Part shown: positions 1 to 8,436 of the stretch, piece after piece
Layout: every line of letters starts with the position of its first letter
How positions within the stretch are numbered: position 1 is the stretch's first letter
From: Mediterranea massiliensis
Lineage (GTDB): Bacteria > Bacteroidota > Bacteroidia > Bacteroidales > Bacteroidaceae
Length of the DNA: 64,000 nt
Assembly (NCBI RefSeq): GCF_900128475.1
Contig: NZ_LT635838.1
Span: 81,802-145,801, forward strand
Reading direction: 5' to 3'
Notes under the pieces: model-generated
Told to the model about the DNA's origin: nothing
Seen by the model: only the letters and a program-made list of their open reading frames with translations
Databases searched by the model: none
Position numbers and translations under genes: made by a program

Positions 1-1480
1 CAAAGTCCGTAAACTTATAGTTACCGATACCTTGCACAATCAGGTTCGTCTGATAGCCGATGGGCGTGGAAAAACTGGCCGAGGCCGCCATGCAGATGAC
101 CACAAAAAACGGCACAGGACTCACCCCCAGCTGTGTCGAGATAGACAGCGCCAGCGGGAAAGCCAACGCCGCCGCCGCATTGTTGGTAATCAGCTCTGTA
201 AACAGGTTGGTGATGATGAATACAGCCGCCAGCAGCACGTGAGGCCCATAATGGTCGCTCAGGCCGATGATGTACCTGGCCACCAGGTCGGCCACACCCG
301 AATTGACCATCGCCTTGCTGATGGCAAAGGCACAGGCAATCGTAATCAGCACGTCCCAAGAGATATATTTGGTGTATTTGCGCGGCGGAAATATCTTTGT
401 CCACGCCATGATGATGGTCGTAATCGAGACAAAGAAAAACATGTCCAGCTGCATGTCGGGCACGGCCTCCTTGACGAAAGGCAGCTCCCCGACCGTGGCC
501 CCCACAATCATCAGCACCAACAAAGCCAGCGCCAGCCAGCGTTTGCCCCGTCCGGGAACCGGCTCGTTGTCTTTGCCGTTGGCTATCATGACGAAGACCG
601 AAGACTCGCCCCACGTCTGGATGAACGAATCATCGGCCATTACCACCAACGTATCTCCCTCGCGCAGGTATCTGTTTTCCAAGTTCTCCGTGATGCTCTG
701 GCCACCACGCTTGATTTCCTTTACCTCCGCCCCGTAATGGCGTTTGAAGTTGAAGTCCTTCAGCCGTTTGTTGATACCAGGGAAACGCGGGCCCAGAACC
801 GCTTCTACCCGATGCAGGTTTCCTTTCTGCTCTTCCAGCTCCTCTTCCACCTCGGCCGAATCTTTGCGCACGTCGGGCAAAAGTTTCGACGAGAAAGCAA
901 ACAGGTAAAGAATGCCCGCAACGGCAATAAAGATGCCCACCTTACCCAGTTCGAACATCGTAAATCCTTCGTAACCGGCTTCCAGAATCATGCCGTGCAC
1001 TACCAGATTGGTCGACGTACCAATCAGTGTACAGATACCTCCCAAAATCGTGACATATGACAAAGGTATCAGAAATTTTGTGGCAGGCAGCTTCACCGAA
1101 TCGGCCCACCGCTTAATGATGGGAGCAAAAATAACCACTACCGGCGTATTGTTCAGAAAGGCGGATATGAAAGAGATTGTAGGCAACATGCGGAGCTGGG
1201 CCTTAAAAACCGTTGTTTTCTTCTGGGGTAATAATTTCTTGATCAACTGACCTAATGCCCCCGATTGCCGGATGCCCTCGCTCACCAGGTAAAGCATGGC
1301 CACCGTAATCATACCCTTGTTACTGAAACCTTCGAGCATCTCCTTGGGAGTCAGAATGCCGGCACAGAGAAACAGGACCACCACCGACAGCAACACCATG
1401 CCCGGACGCATCTTGTCCAGCACCAGTGCGGTCACCATGCCTGCCAGCCCTAACAGTACGAATACGATTTCAAACGTCAT
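1..1480 (-). CDS. SLC13-family anion permease, 3' end cut by window edge
   Basis: Reading the minus strand from the ATG at 1478-1480 gives an uninterrupted frame of 493 residues that runs off the left edge. The product is a polytopic inner membrane transporter of the SLC13/DASS (ArsB/NhaD-like) type. Visible landmarks are an N-terminal hydrophobic half with the motif FLNNTPVVVIFAPI, the matching second-half motif ELITNNAAAALAFPLA, a conserved segment SASFSTPIGYQTNL near the truncated end, and a soluble TrkA-C/RCK-C-like domain in the central cytoplasmic region (about residues 205-290). It lies 19 bp downstream of cysQ on the same strand. In Bacteroides such permeases sit in sulfate assimilation operons, so sulfate is the probable substrate; this is inference from context. 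Confidence 0.88.
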   Translation of the reverse strand, partial: MTFEIVFVLLGLAGMVTALVLDKMRPGMVLLSVVVLFLCAGILTPKEMLEGFSNKGMITVAMLYLVSEGIRQSGALGQLIKKLLPQKKTTVFKAQLRMLPTISFISAFLNNTPVVVIFAPIIKRWADSVKLPATKFLIPLSYVTILGGICTLIGTSTNLVVHGMILEAGYEGFTMFELGKVGIFIAVAGILYLFAFSSKLLPDVRKDSAEVEEELEEQKGNLHRVEAVLGPRFPGINKRLKDFNFKRHYGAEVKEIKRGGQSITENLENRYLREGDTLVVMADDSFIQTWGESSVFVMIANGKDNEPVPGRGKRWLALALLVLMIVGATVGELPFVKEAVPDMQLDMFFFVSITTIIMAWTKIFPPRKYTKYISWDVLITIACAFAISKAMVNSGVADLVARYIIGLSDHYGPHVLLAAVFIITNLFTELITNNAAAALAFPLALSISTQLGVSPVPFFVVICMAASASFSTPIGYQTNLIVQGIGNYKFTDF

Positions 1481-1499
1481 CACTCTATCGTTTTATCAT

Positions 1500-2315
1500 T
1501 CACAACCGCTTCGGCTCAACGATGAACCACGGGTTCAGCAAATCTTCCTTATTATATTCCAGCGGAGTGTCGGTACCGGCCCGATACACCTCCCGTCCGG
1601 CAGCACGCGCAATGGCATGTCCGGCCGCCGTGTCCCACTCCATGGTCGGAGCAAAACGGGGATACACGTCCGCCGTTCCTTCGGCCACCAGACAAATTTT
1701 GATGGAGCTGCCGCTCGATATCAGCTCAACGGCCCGATGCGAAGCCCGGGCCTCCTCGATATATTTCTCGGTCTCGGGAGTCGAGTGCGAACGCGAAGCC
1801 ACAATCACGAACCGATCATGTTCCGCCTCCATCGGCAGCCTGACTGCCCGCGCCGTCAGTTCCTCCAGCGAAGCTCCGTTGCGCGAAGTCACATCGGACA
1901 GCCGATAGGCTCCGATGCCTTCGATGCCGACATACAGCACCCGCTTCACCGGCACATAAATCACCCCCATCCGTGGCACTCCCTTCTGCACCCAAGCAAT
2001 GTTGACGGTAAACTCTCCATTTCGCTTGATAAATTCCTTGGTACCATCCAGCGGATCCACTATCCACAAGTCATTCCACGTCTTGCGCTCGGCAAACGGG
2101 ATAGCTTTCCCCTCCTCGCTCAACAGCGGGAAAGGCGTATCAGCCAGCAGGCGGCTGATGGTTTCGTGTGCCGCCCTGTCGGCAATGGTCAAAGGAGAAT
2201 TGTCTGCTTTCCTTTCTATCTGAAAGTCAGATGCAGGATCGTTGTAAATGGACAAAATGTTTTCTCCTGCCGCCAAAGCTGCATCAATAGCTTTTAATAT
2301 ATATCGTTGCTCCAT
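1500..2315 (-). CDS. cysQ: 3'(2'),5'-bisphosphate nucleotidase CysQ
   Basis: This 271-residue protein belongs to the inositol monophosphatase-like Li+-sensitive phosphatase family. CysQ hydrolyses 3'-phosphoadenosine 5'-phosphate, the by-product of sulfate assimilation. The metal-binding signature is visible as SEEGK near residue 70, then WIVDPLDGTKEF near residue 90, and a C-terminal WDTAAGHAI motif near residue 225. Length is normal for the family. The ATG is at 2313-2315. It is the first gene of an apparent operon with the SLC13 permease; other sulfate-activation genes may lie beyond the left edge, which cannot be seen. Confidence 0.93.
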   Translation of the reverse strand: MEQRYILKAIDAALAAGENILSIYNDPASDFQIERKADNSPLTIADRAAHETISRLLADTPFPLLSEEGKAIPFAERKTWNDLWIVDPLDGTKEFIKRNGEFTVNIAWVQKGVPRMGVIYVPVKRVLYVGIEGIGAYRLSDVTSRNGASLEELTARAVRLPMEAEHDRFVIVASRSHSTPETEKYIEEARASHRAVELISSGSSIKICLVAEGTADVYPRFAPTMEWDTAAGHAIARAAGREVYRAGTDTPLEYNKEDLLNPWFIVEPKRL

Positions 2316-2421
2316 ACCTTTCTCAAAATAAGGCGTAAAATTAGAAACTTTTCCCTTGGCAAAAGTTTTTCTTCTTTATTTTATAACTTATTTTAAGTGT
2401 TATTCACCTATCAGAAAGCAC

Positions 2422-2462
2422 TAAAAAAGGCAGTGACCTTGAAGTCACCGCCTTCTTTTTTT
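2422..2462 (-). terminator. Rho-independent terminator after the SPOR lipoprotein gene
   Basis: The arms GGCAGTGACCTT and AAGTCACCGCC form a stem with T-runs on both strands (A-run at about 2423-2428, T-run at 2456-2462). It lies just past the stop of the SPOR gene and upstream of cysQ, so it can isolate the two units. Confidence 0.8.
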
Positions 2463-2488
2463 ATGAATGACACCATTGCTCGTCTTTT

Positions 2489-3001
2489 TCAATTGAGGCG
2501 ATACAGCAACCACGCACCCTGGAAATCCTTCCGATTGGGATATTTAGCCTTGAAAGCATCACGGGCATCTGCAGCCGAAGCTCTATCGTGATAAGTGGCC
2601 ACAATCACACGATACATGGCGATATCAGCATTGAATGCAACCGTCGCATTATATCCTTCTTTATCCAAGAAATCCTTCAGACTTTCAGCATTGGCCTTTA
2701 CAGAAAAACTGCCAGCTACGACATTGAAATCTTTCAGCTCGGAACCAGATACGACGGAAACTTTTTCCTGACGTACTCCAGTACTTTCTACCACCTTAGG
2801 AGCCTCTACCGGAGCACTAACTACTGGAGCAGCCTCTTCGACCGGAGCAGTTTCCTGTGGGGCCGTTTCAGCCAATTCCTGCTTCTTTGCATTTTCATAC
2901 GCTTTTTTATACGCACTTTCACTTGACTTACAAGAAGAGAATGCCAGTGCTACACAAACACTCACTCCCAATACTGCCATTTTTTTCATTTTCATTATCA
3001 T
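2489..3001 (-). CDS. SPOR-domain lipoprotein
   Basis: The 170-residue product starts with a lipoprotein signal (hydrophobic stretch ending LAFSSC, lipobox Cys at about residue 23). A lysine/glutamate- and then proline/valine-rich linker follows (about residues 30-80), and a C-terminal SPOR-like domain of about 75 residues (VVAGSFSVKANAESLKDFLD and AMYRVIVATYHDRASAADAR). SPOR domains bind denuded peptidoglycan glycans, so an envelope role is likely. Methionines at residues 3, 5 and 8 are alternative starts that all keep the signal. The lipocalin-like lipoprotein gene lies 22 bp upstream on the same strand, suggesting co-transcription. Confidence 0.85.
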   Translation of the reverse strand: MIMKMKKMAVLGVSVCVALAFSSCKSSESAYKKAYENAKKQELAETAPQETAPVEEAAPVVSAPVEAPKVVESTGVRQEKVSVVSGSELKDFNVVAGSFSVKANAESLKDFLDKEGYNATVAFNADIAMYRVIVATYHDRASAADARDAFKAKYPNRKDFQGAWLLYRLN

Positions 3002-3023
3002 TTTAAAAGTTTATTGTTGCATA

Positions 3024-3440
3024 TTAATAATTACGGAAAACGTATATCGTATCATGATAGTTCAACCGGATTCTCTTCGATGTCAGTTCTTCCACCTTGA
3101 AAGTACGCGAATTGTTTTCCCATCCGAACCATTTCTGGTAGGTTGCATCCCCTACAGACGGTTGCCAAAGATTGATAGTAATTTCATCGTTCCCTTCCTC
3201 ATAATAACCATACATGGAACGATAATTACCATCCGTTCCCATATAATAAGTAAGGAATGAACCCTTCTGAAAACCATAGAACACACTGTCGACCTTTGCC
3301 GTAGATCCATTAGGATACTGATACTCACGCAACTGCCACTTCCCTACCCATGGAGAATCTCCCCCATTCATACAAGAAACGCAGCAGAGCATCCACATTG
3401 CTACAGATGCCGCTTTTATACCAGTTTTCAGCTTTTTCAT
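3024..3440 (-). CDS. Small lipocalin-like lipoprotein
   Basis: The start is set at the methionine at 3440 rather than the upstream in-frame start at 3560, because the shorter form begins with a clean lipoprotein signal (MKKLKTGIKAASV, then MLCCVSC). The mature part (about 115 residues) is rich in beta-forming segments and begins with WVGKWQLREY, the WxGxW start typical of lipocalin-like Bacteroides lipoproteins. It resembles the DUF4847-type lipoproteins, but this assignment is from memory. No enzymatic motif is visible. It probably shares a transcript with the SPOR gene 22 bp downstream. Confidence 0.7.
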   Translation of the reverse strand: MKKLKTGIKAASVAMWMLCCVSCMNGGDSPWVGKWQLREYQYPNGSTAKVDSVFYGFQKGSFLTYYMGTDGNYRSMYGYYEEGNDEITINLWQPSVGDATYQKWFGWENNSRTFKVEELTSKRIRLNYHDTIYVFRNY

Positions 3441-3589
3441 ACTTATCTTTATATTTGAACGACAAAAGTACAGCGAAGCAGTTATCTGACACGCCCCTCT
3501 GCCGTTAAATATATTTAAAACAAGCAACATATATCTGAACAAGCCCATATTTCCCGACAAAATATAGTGAAGAAATAAAAGGATATTTG

Positions 3590-3597
3590 TAGATTTG
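3590..3597 (+). promoter_or_regulatory. -7 element (TAGATTTG) for the YtxH-like operon
   Basis: TAGATTTG matches the Bacteroidetes TAnnTTTG -7 consensus and lies 27 bp before the start codon at 3625. A clear TTTG -33 box is not seen. Confidence 0.5.
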
Positions 3598-3624
3598 CAG
3601 ATAAACCATTAAAAAATAAATATT

Positions 3625-3834
3625 ATGAAAGGATTAAATGTTTTAGCCGCTTTCTTAGGCGGAGCTGCCGTAGGCGCAACGTTGGGCATATTGTTTGCCC
3701 CCGAAAAGGGAGAAGACACCCGTGCCAAAATCGCAGACATCCTGCGCAAGAAAGGTATCCGTCTGAACCGCAACGAGATGGAAAATCTGGTAGACGAAAT
3801 TGCAGCAGAAATCAAAAATGAAGATGCTGAATGA
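3625..3834 (+). CDS. YtxH-domain small protein
   Basis: The 69-residue protein has an N-terminal glycine-rich hydrophobic segment (AAFLGGAAVGATLGILFAPEKG) followed by a charged helical tail. This is the hallmark of the YtxH/gas vesicle-like family of small membrane-associated stress proteins. Function in Bacteroides is unknown. It is the first gene of a three-gene set with the holin-like protein 30 bp downstream and the overlapping 83-residue gene. Confidence 0.85.
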   Translation: MKGLNVLAAFLGGAAVGATLGILFAPEKGEDTRAKIADILRKKGIRLNRNEMENLVDEIAAEIKNEDAE

Positions 3835-3864
3835 GCCCCAATCAGGAATTAAAGCAGAACCACC

Positions 3865-4245
3865 ATGTTTTCCAATGATCAAAATATAGAAACGATCCAG
3901 CAGCTGTTTATTGAAGTCAAAAAATATCTGTCCCTTCAGAAAAAGTACACCCAACTGGAGATTGCAGAAAAATTGACCGTGCTGCTTTCTACCCTAATTT
4001 TGGTATTGATAGTCATTATTTTGAGCATGGTGGCTCTGTTTTATATGTCCTTTACATTTGCTTATTGGCTGGCCCCTGTTTTTGGGAGTATCATGGCGAG
4101 CTTTGCACTGATAACCACCGTCATCATACTGCTGATTATTGCAGTTATCACTTTCCGCAAGAAACTTATTATCAATCCGATGGCCAAATTCATTGCCAGC
4201 CTATTCATTCAGGAACCGTCAAAAGAAGAAAAGCATGAATCCTAA
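3865..4245 (+). CDS. Two-TM phage-holin-like membrane protein
   Basis: The 126-residue protein has a charged N-terminal helix (about residues 1-40), two strongly hydrophobic segments (about 42-70 and 76-98, including LLSTLILVLIVIILSMVALF) and a short basic tail ending in EEKHES. This matches the phage holin / Actinobacterial holin-X-like family commonly encoded next to YtxH proteins in Bacteroidetes. Despite the family name nothing links it to a phage here. Its stop codon overlaps the next gene. Confidence 0.78.
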   Translation: MFSNDQNIETIQQLFIEVKKYLSLQKKYTQLEIAEKLTVLLSTLILVLIVIILSMVALFYMSFTFAYWLAPVFGSIMASFALITTVIILLIIAVITFRKKLIINPMAKFIASLFIQEPSKEEKHES

Positions 4246-4486
4246 AAGCAATCTCCCCAGCACATTGGACGAAATCCGTGTTTTGAAGGAAAAAGCATTG
4301 GAGGACGTACGGCAACAACGGAAGACCCTGAATGCCACTACACGCAAATTGTTTGCGCCGCTTGCTCCTGCCGCCAGTAAAAGCAGCGCTATAACGAGAG
4401 CTTTCCATACAGGAATGGCCGCTTTTGACGGCCTTATGCTTGGCATACGGCTTATCAAGAAGTTTCGAAAAGCATTCAGAAAATAA
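4235..4486 (+). CDS. Small basic protein of the YtxH/holin-like cluster
   Basis: The start is placed at the ATG at 4235, which overlaps the end of the holin-like gene by 11 bp and suggests translational coupling; the upstream in-frame start at 4139 would lie deep within the neighbouring gene. The 83-residue product (MNPKSNLPSTLDEIRVLKEK) is basic and helical, with a weakly hydrophobic region near FDGLMLGIRLIKK and a basic C-terminus. I do not recognise a named domain. Position and overlap imply it works with the two upstream products. Confidence 0.7.
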   Translation: MNPKSNLPSTLDEIRVLKEKALEDVRQQRKTLNATTRKLFAPLAPAASKSSAITRAFHTGMAAFDGLMLGIRLIKKFRKAFRK

Positions 4487-4510
4487 ATTTTCTACCATTA
4501 TAGGCAAAAC

Positions 4511-4552
4511 AAAAAGGCACCGCCCTCCAAAGGAAGAGCAGTGCCCACTTTT
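4511..4552. terminator. Putative bidirectional terminator between convergent genes
   Basis: An imperfect hairpin (GGCAC at 4516-4520 with GTGCC at 4541-4545, interior pairing with mismatches) is flanked by an A-run and a short T-run. It lies between the convergent 83-residue gene and manA. Confidence 0.5.
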
Positions 4553-4570
4553 ATGCAACCTATATATCGG

Positions 4571-5542
4571 TCAGACATAAGCTTCCAACAATTTTACTTT
4601 TCCATCTGGAATGATATGAACCGACTGAGTCGTAGCAGGGAACAAAACCGTTTCGCCCGCACATAAAGTAATTTCATTCTGCACATCGTCTACCATACGA
4701 CAAGCTCCCTCCACACAAACGAATATAACAAAAGAATCGAGCTCCGAATAGTCGCAGGTAATATCCTCCGTCATATCATACAAAGAAACCGAAAAATAGG
4801 GAGTGGTCAATATTTCAACCGGTTCATTGGGGACAGCTTCATACTCTGTTCGAAAATCGTCTTGCACATCAGCGAAGTTAATGGCATCCAGCGCCTGACT
4901 GACATGCAGTTCGCGCAACTTCCCGTCCTTATCTCTTCTATTATAATCATAAATACGATAAGTGACGTCAGAAGACTGCTGCACCTCGACAACGAATGCA
5001 CCGGCACCAATTCCATGCACACGACCTGCCGGCACATAGAAAACATCCCCCGGCCGGATGGCACACGTCTGAAGTACTTCATCAAAAGTACCGTTATGCA
5101 CCCGCTCTTTATACTCCTTCGGCGTAATCTGGCGAGAAAAACCTGAAATCAGCGTAGCTCCTTCATCAGCAGAAACCACATACCACATTTCATTTTTACC
5201 AAAACTGTTATGCCGTTTTTTAGCCAGTTCGTCACCCGGGTGAACCTGAATGGACAACTTCTGCCGAGCATCAATAAACTTAACCAACAAAGGGAATTTA
5301 TTACCAAAACGGGCATAATTGCCCTCACCAACCAATTCCTCACGATACCTGCGAACCACTTCGGGCAAAGTGAGTCCCTTATCGGCACCATTGGCCACAA
5401 CCGACTCGCTACCCTCTACGGCAGACACTTCCCAACTCTCTCCCACGTTGGGCAAATTTTCATTCAAATGTTTGAAAGGAATAATCTTGTCGCCCCCCCA
5501 AAGCGTCTGCTTCAGAACAGGCTCAAATTTCAAAGGATACAT
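4571..5542 (-). CDS. manA: Mannose-6-phosphate isomerase, class I
   Basis: This 323-residue cupin-fold enzyme interconverts mannose-6-phosphate and fructose-6-phosphate. The zinc-site segment is visible as QVHPGD near residue 100, with KNEMWYVV following, and GRVHGIGAG near residue 175. Length matches the short Bacillus-like type I isomerases. The gene is transcribed away from the galactose cluster and shares the roughly 200-bp upstream region with galM, so the two sugar-entry functions are divergent neighbours. Confidence 0.93.
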   Translation of the reverse strand: MYPLKFEPVLKQTLWGGDKIIPFKHLNENLPNVGESWEVSAVEGSESVVANGADKGLTLPEVVRRYREELVGEGNYARFGNKFPLLVKFIDARQKLSIQVHPGDELAKKRHNSFGKNEMWYVVSADEGATLISGFSRQITPKEYKERVHNGTFDEVLQTCAIRPGDVFYVPAGRVHGIGAGAFVVEVQQSSDVTYRIYDYNRRDKDGKLRELHVSQALDAINFADVQDDFRTEYEAVPNEPVEILTTPYFSVSLYDMTEDITCDYSELDSFVIFVCVEGACRMVDDVQNEITLCAGETVLFPATTQSVHIIPDGKVKLLEAYV

Positions 5543-5701
5543 TTATTAAATTATTATGTTTAAAAAGTTTTTCATATTATTATCAATCAACAAGAGCCTG
5601 ACATCCACCCAAACACAAGCTATTTTCCCCGCATCAGGGCATGCGACTCCAGTCAAAGCCATTTTTATGGTGACAAACATACAAAAATTATTTGTTATTA
5701 C

Positions 5702-5732
5702 TTGGGAGAACAAAAGAATTTCTGTTTATTTG
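5702..5732 (+). promoter_or_regulatory. Possible galM promoter
   Basis: TTGG at 5702-5705 and TTTATTTG at 5725-5732 are spaced 19 nt apart. Each differs by one base from the Bacteroidetes -33 TTTG and -7 TAnnTTTG elements. The -7 box is 11 bp before the chosen galM start. Confidence 0.35.
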
Positions 5733-5743
5733 CAAGAAATTTA

Positions 5744-6859
5744 ATGAATACCATGGATATGACAACGTCTAATATTTACGAAAGCAACCTTTCCGGTCTT
5801 GAAAGGAAAAACTTTCAAAAAGAAGTAAACAACAAGCAGACAGACCTATACTTCCTGAAGAACAAGCAAGGTATGGAAGTGGCCGTTACCAATTATGGAT
5901 GTGCCATCCTTTCTATTATGGTTCCCGACAAGAAAGGCCAATATGCCAATGTAATTTTAGGGCATGACAGCATCGATCATGTAATCAACAGCCCGGAGCC
6001 TTTCCTCAACACTACGATTGGACGATACGGAAACCGAATTGCCAAAGGACATTTTACCTTGTATGGTGAAGAGCACCAACTTTCCATCAACAACGGTCCC
6101 AACTCTCTGCATGGTGGTCCTACCGGATTTCATACCAGAGTATGGGATGCAACCCAACCCAACCCGGCAACCATCATCTTCAACTACACCTCAGCCGACG
6201 GCGAAGAAGGTTTCCCCGGCAAACTGGAAGTAGAGATGACTTATCGTCTTGAAGAAGAGATCAATGCTTTGGTTATCGAATATCGAGCCACGACAGACAA
6301 GGCTACCATTGTAAACTTGACGAATCACGGATTCTTTAACTTGACAGGAATAGCCAATCCTACTCCGACCGTCCTTAATCAATCAGTGACCATCAATGCA
6401 GATTTTTATGTTCCGATTGACGACGTTTCCATTCCTACAGGCGAAATATTAAAGGTGGAAGGTACGCCGATGGATTTCCGCACCCCGCATACAATCGGCG
6501 AACGCATTGACGAGCCATTCCAACAACTAATCAATGGAGCCGGTTATGACCATTGCTACGTACTCAATAAAAACGAAGCGGGCGAACTGAGTCTGGCCGC
6601 CACTTGTACAGATCCGGAAAGCGGACGCCAAATGGAAGTATATACTACTGAAAACGGAGTGCAATTGTATACAGGAAACTGGCTTAATGGGTTTGAAGGA
6701 GCTCATGGAGCAACATTCCCTGCCAGAAGCGCGGTATGTTTCGAAGCTCAATGCTTCCCCGACACCCCCAACAAGCCGCATTTTCCTTCAGCCATTCTCC
6801 TGCCTGGAGACGAATATCAGCAAATAACCATCTATAAATTTGGAATCGAAGATAAATAA
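5744..6859 (+). CDS. galM: Aldose 1-epimerase (galactose mutarotase)
   Basis: The start is set at the ATG at 5744 (MNTMDMTTSN); 5753 and 5759 are possible alternatives. The roughly 370-residue product converts beta- and alpha-anomers of galactose. Family motifs are present: TIGRYGNRIAKG, NNGPNSLHGGPTGFH, the catalytic-histidine region TNHGFFNLTG, and a C-terminal CFEAQCFPDTPN. No secretion signal is seen, consistent with a cytoplasmic enzyme. It is followed 39 bp later by the sugar transporter and then galactokinase, so the three genes form a galactose uptake and phosphorylation unit. Confidence 0.93.
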   Translation: MNTMDMTTSNIYESNLSGLERKNFQKEVNNKQTDLYFLKNKQGMEVAVTNYGCAILSIMVPDKKGQYANVILGHDSIDHVINSPEPFLNTTIGRYGNRIAKGHFTLYGEEHQLSINNGPNSLHGGPTGFHTRVWDATQPNPATIIFNYTSADGEEGFPGKLEVEMTYRLEEEINALVIEYRATTDKATIVNLTNHGFFNLTGIANPTPTVLNQSVTINADFYVPIDDVSIPTGEILKVEGTPMDFRTPHTIGERIDEPFQQLINGAGYDHCYVLNKNEAGELSLAATCTDPESGRQMEVYTTENGVQLYTGNWLNGFEGAHGATFPARSAVCFEAQCFPDTPNKPHFPSAILLPGDEYQQITIYKFGIEDK

Positions 6860-6898
6860 TAAACTCTTTATAAACACTTTTAAAACTAAAGAAAAACC

Positions 6899-8389
6899 AT
6901 GACACAACAAAAAAAGAACGGTAATCTCATCGCAATCATTACGATGTTCTTTCTGTTTGCGATGATCTCTTTCGTGACCAATCTGGCTGCTCCGTTTGGT
7001 ACTATCTGGAAAAATGAATATGCCGGTGCCAATACCCTGGGTATGATGGGTAATATGATGAACTTCCTGGCCTATCTGTTTATGGGAATCCCTGCCGGCA
7101 ACATGCTTGTAAAAATCGGCTATAAGAAAACGGCCCTCATCGCAATGGCAGTGGGCTTTATCGGCCTGTTCATCCAATATCTCTCCAGCCTGTTTGGCGC
7201 AGGTGTCGGAGTTTTCACCATGGGCGAATATACCATCCAGCTGAACTTCATCATCTACCTGTTGGGAGCTTTCATCTGCGGTTTCTGTGTATGTATGCTG
7301 AACACTGTAGTAAACCCCATGCTTAACCTCCTCGGCGGTGGTGGCAACAAGGGTAATCAGCTGATTCAAACAGGTGGTGCACTCAATTCTCTGTCAGGTA
7401 CTTTGACTCCCCTTTTTGTTGGAGCATTGATTGGTACCGTCACTGAAAAAACTGCCATGTCCGATGTTACGCCGCTGTTGTTCATCGCCATGGCCGTATT
7501 TGTAGCAGCCTTTATCATCATTTCGTTTGTATCCATACCCGAACCTCATCTCAGAAAAGGAGGCGCAAAGAAGGAAAAATTCGAATATAGTCCTTGGAGC
7601 TTCCGGCATACAGTGCTGGGTGTTATCGGCATCTTCATCTATGTAGGTATCGAGATTGGTATCCCCGGCACACTCAACTTCTATCTGGCCGATGCTTCGA
7701 GCAAAGGAGCCGGAATTCTCATCAACGGTGCCGCTATCGGTGGAGCCATTGCGGCCATCTACTGGTTGCTGATGCTTGTCGGACGTTCGGCCAGTAGCGC
7801 CATCAGTGGTAAGGTAGCCACCCGCTCCCAGCTGATTGCTGTATCGGCCACGGCTATCGTACTCATCGTCATCGCCATGTTCTTGCCCAAAAACGTAGGT
7901 GTCAATGTTCCCAAAATTGTTTATGACCCCGTAGCCAAGACCACGGAAATACTGACCAACGCAGGTGTTCCTGCCGAACAGATATCGGCCTTCATCGCCA
8001 ACCCAACTTCTGTTGACCTCACTCCGTACGCCGGAGCGTTGAAGGAAGAAGCCGCTATGGCCCCCGAAGAGATGGTAGGTTCACTGGCTACCCCCAAAGT
8101 TCCTCTGAGCGCATTCCTGCTAGTATTGTGCGGATTGTGCACATCGGTCATGTGGGGTGGTATCTTCAATTTGGCTGTTGAAGGACTGGGCAAATACACC
8201 GCCCAAGCATCAGGCATCTTTATGATGATGGTAGTAGGTGGAGGTATTCTGCCGCTCATCCAGAACGCCATAGCCGACGGTGTTGGCTACATGGCAAGCT
8301 ACTGGCTCATCATTGCCGGCCTGGCCTACCTGCTCTACTACGGTATAGCAGGTTGCAAGAACGTCAACAAGGACATCCCTGTAGAATGA
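6899..8389 (+). CDS. MFS glucose/galactose-type sugar transporter
   Basis: The 496-residue protein is a polytopic major facilitator related to FucP/GluP sugar:H+ symporters. Conserved features are NLAAPFGTIWKNEY in the first helix, GNMMNFLAYLFMGIPAGNML, and LNTVVNPMLNLLGGGGNKGNQLIQTGGALN in helices 4-5. An unusual hydrophilic insertion occupies about residues 335-400, after the helix ending VIAMFLPKN. Position between galM and galK argues for galactose (or glucose/galactose) import. A 47-bp gap separates it from galK. Confidence 0.9.
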   Translation: MTQQKKNGNLIAIITMFFLFAMISFVTNLAAPFGTIWKNEYAGANTLGMMGNMMNFLAYLFMGIPAGNMLVKIGYKKTALIAMAVGFIGLFIQYLSSLFGAGVGVFTMGEYTIQLNFIIYLLGAFICGFCVCMLNTVVNPMLNLLGGGGNKGNQLIQTGGALNSLSGTLTPLFVGALIGTVTEKTAMSDVTPLLFIAMAVFVAAFIIISFVSIPEPHLRKGGAKKEKFEYSPWSFRHTVLGVIGIFIYVGIEIGIPGTLNFYLADASSKGAGILINGAAIGGAIAAIYWLLMLVGRSASSAISGKVATRSQLIAVSATAIVLIVIAMFLPKNVGVNVPKIVYDPVAKTTEILTNAGVPAEQISAFIANPTSVDLTPYAGALKEEAAMAPEEMVGSLATPKVPLSAFLLVLCGLCTSVMWGGIFNLAVEGLGKYTAQASGIFMMMVVGGGILPLIQNAIADGVGYMASYWLIIAGLAYLLYYGIAGCKNVNKDIPVE

Positions 8390-8436
8390 AACATATATAG
8401 GTAATTATAATTATTCACCTTAAAAATATCAGTATT

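Noticed and set aside
32..1060. Plus-strand frame of 342 codons at the left edge
   Set aside because: The minus strand gives a continuous SLC13 transporter with conserved motifs over the same DNA.
3865..4245. Prophage remnant
   Set aside because: The holin-like protein is not accompanied by any phage gene and sits in a conserved-looking small operon with a YtxH protein.
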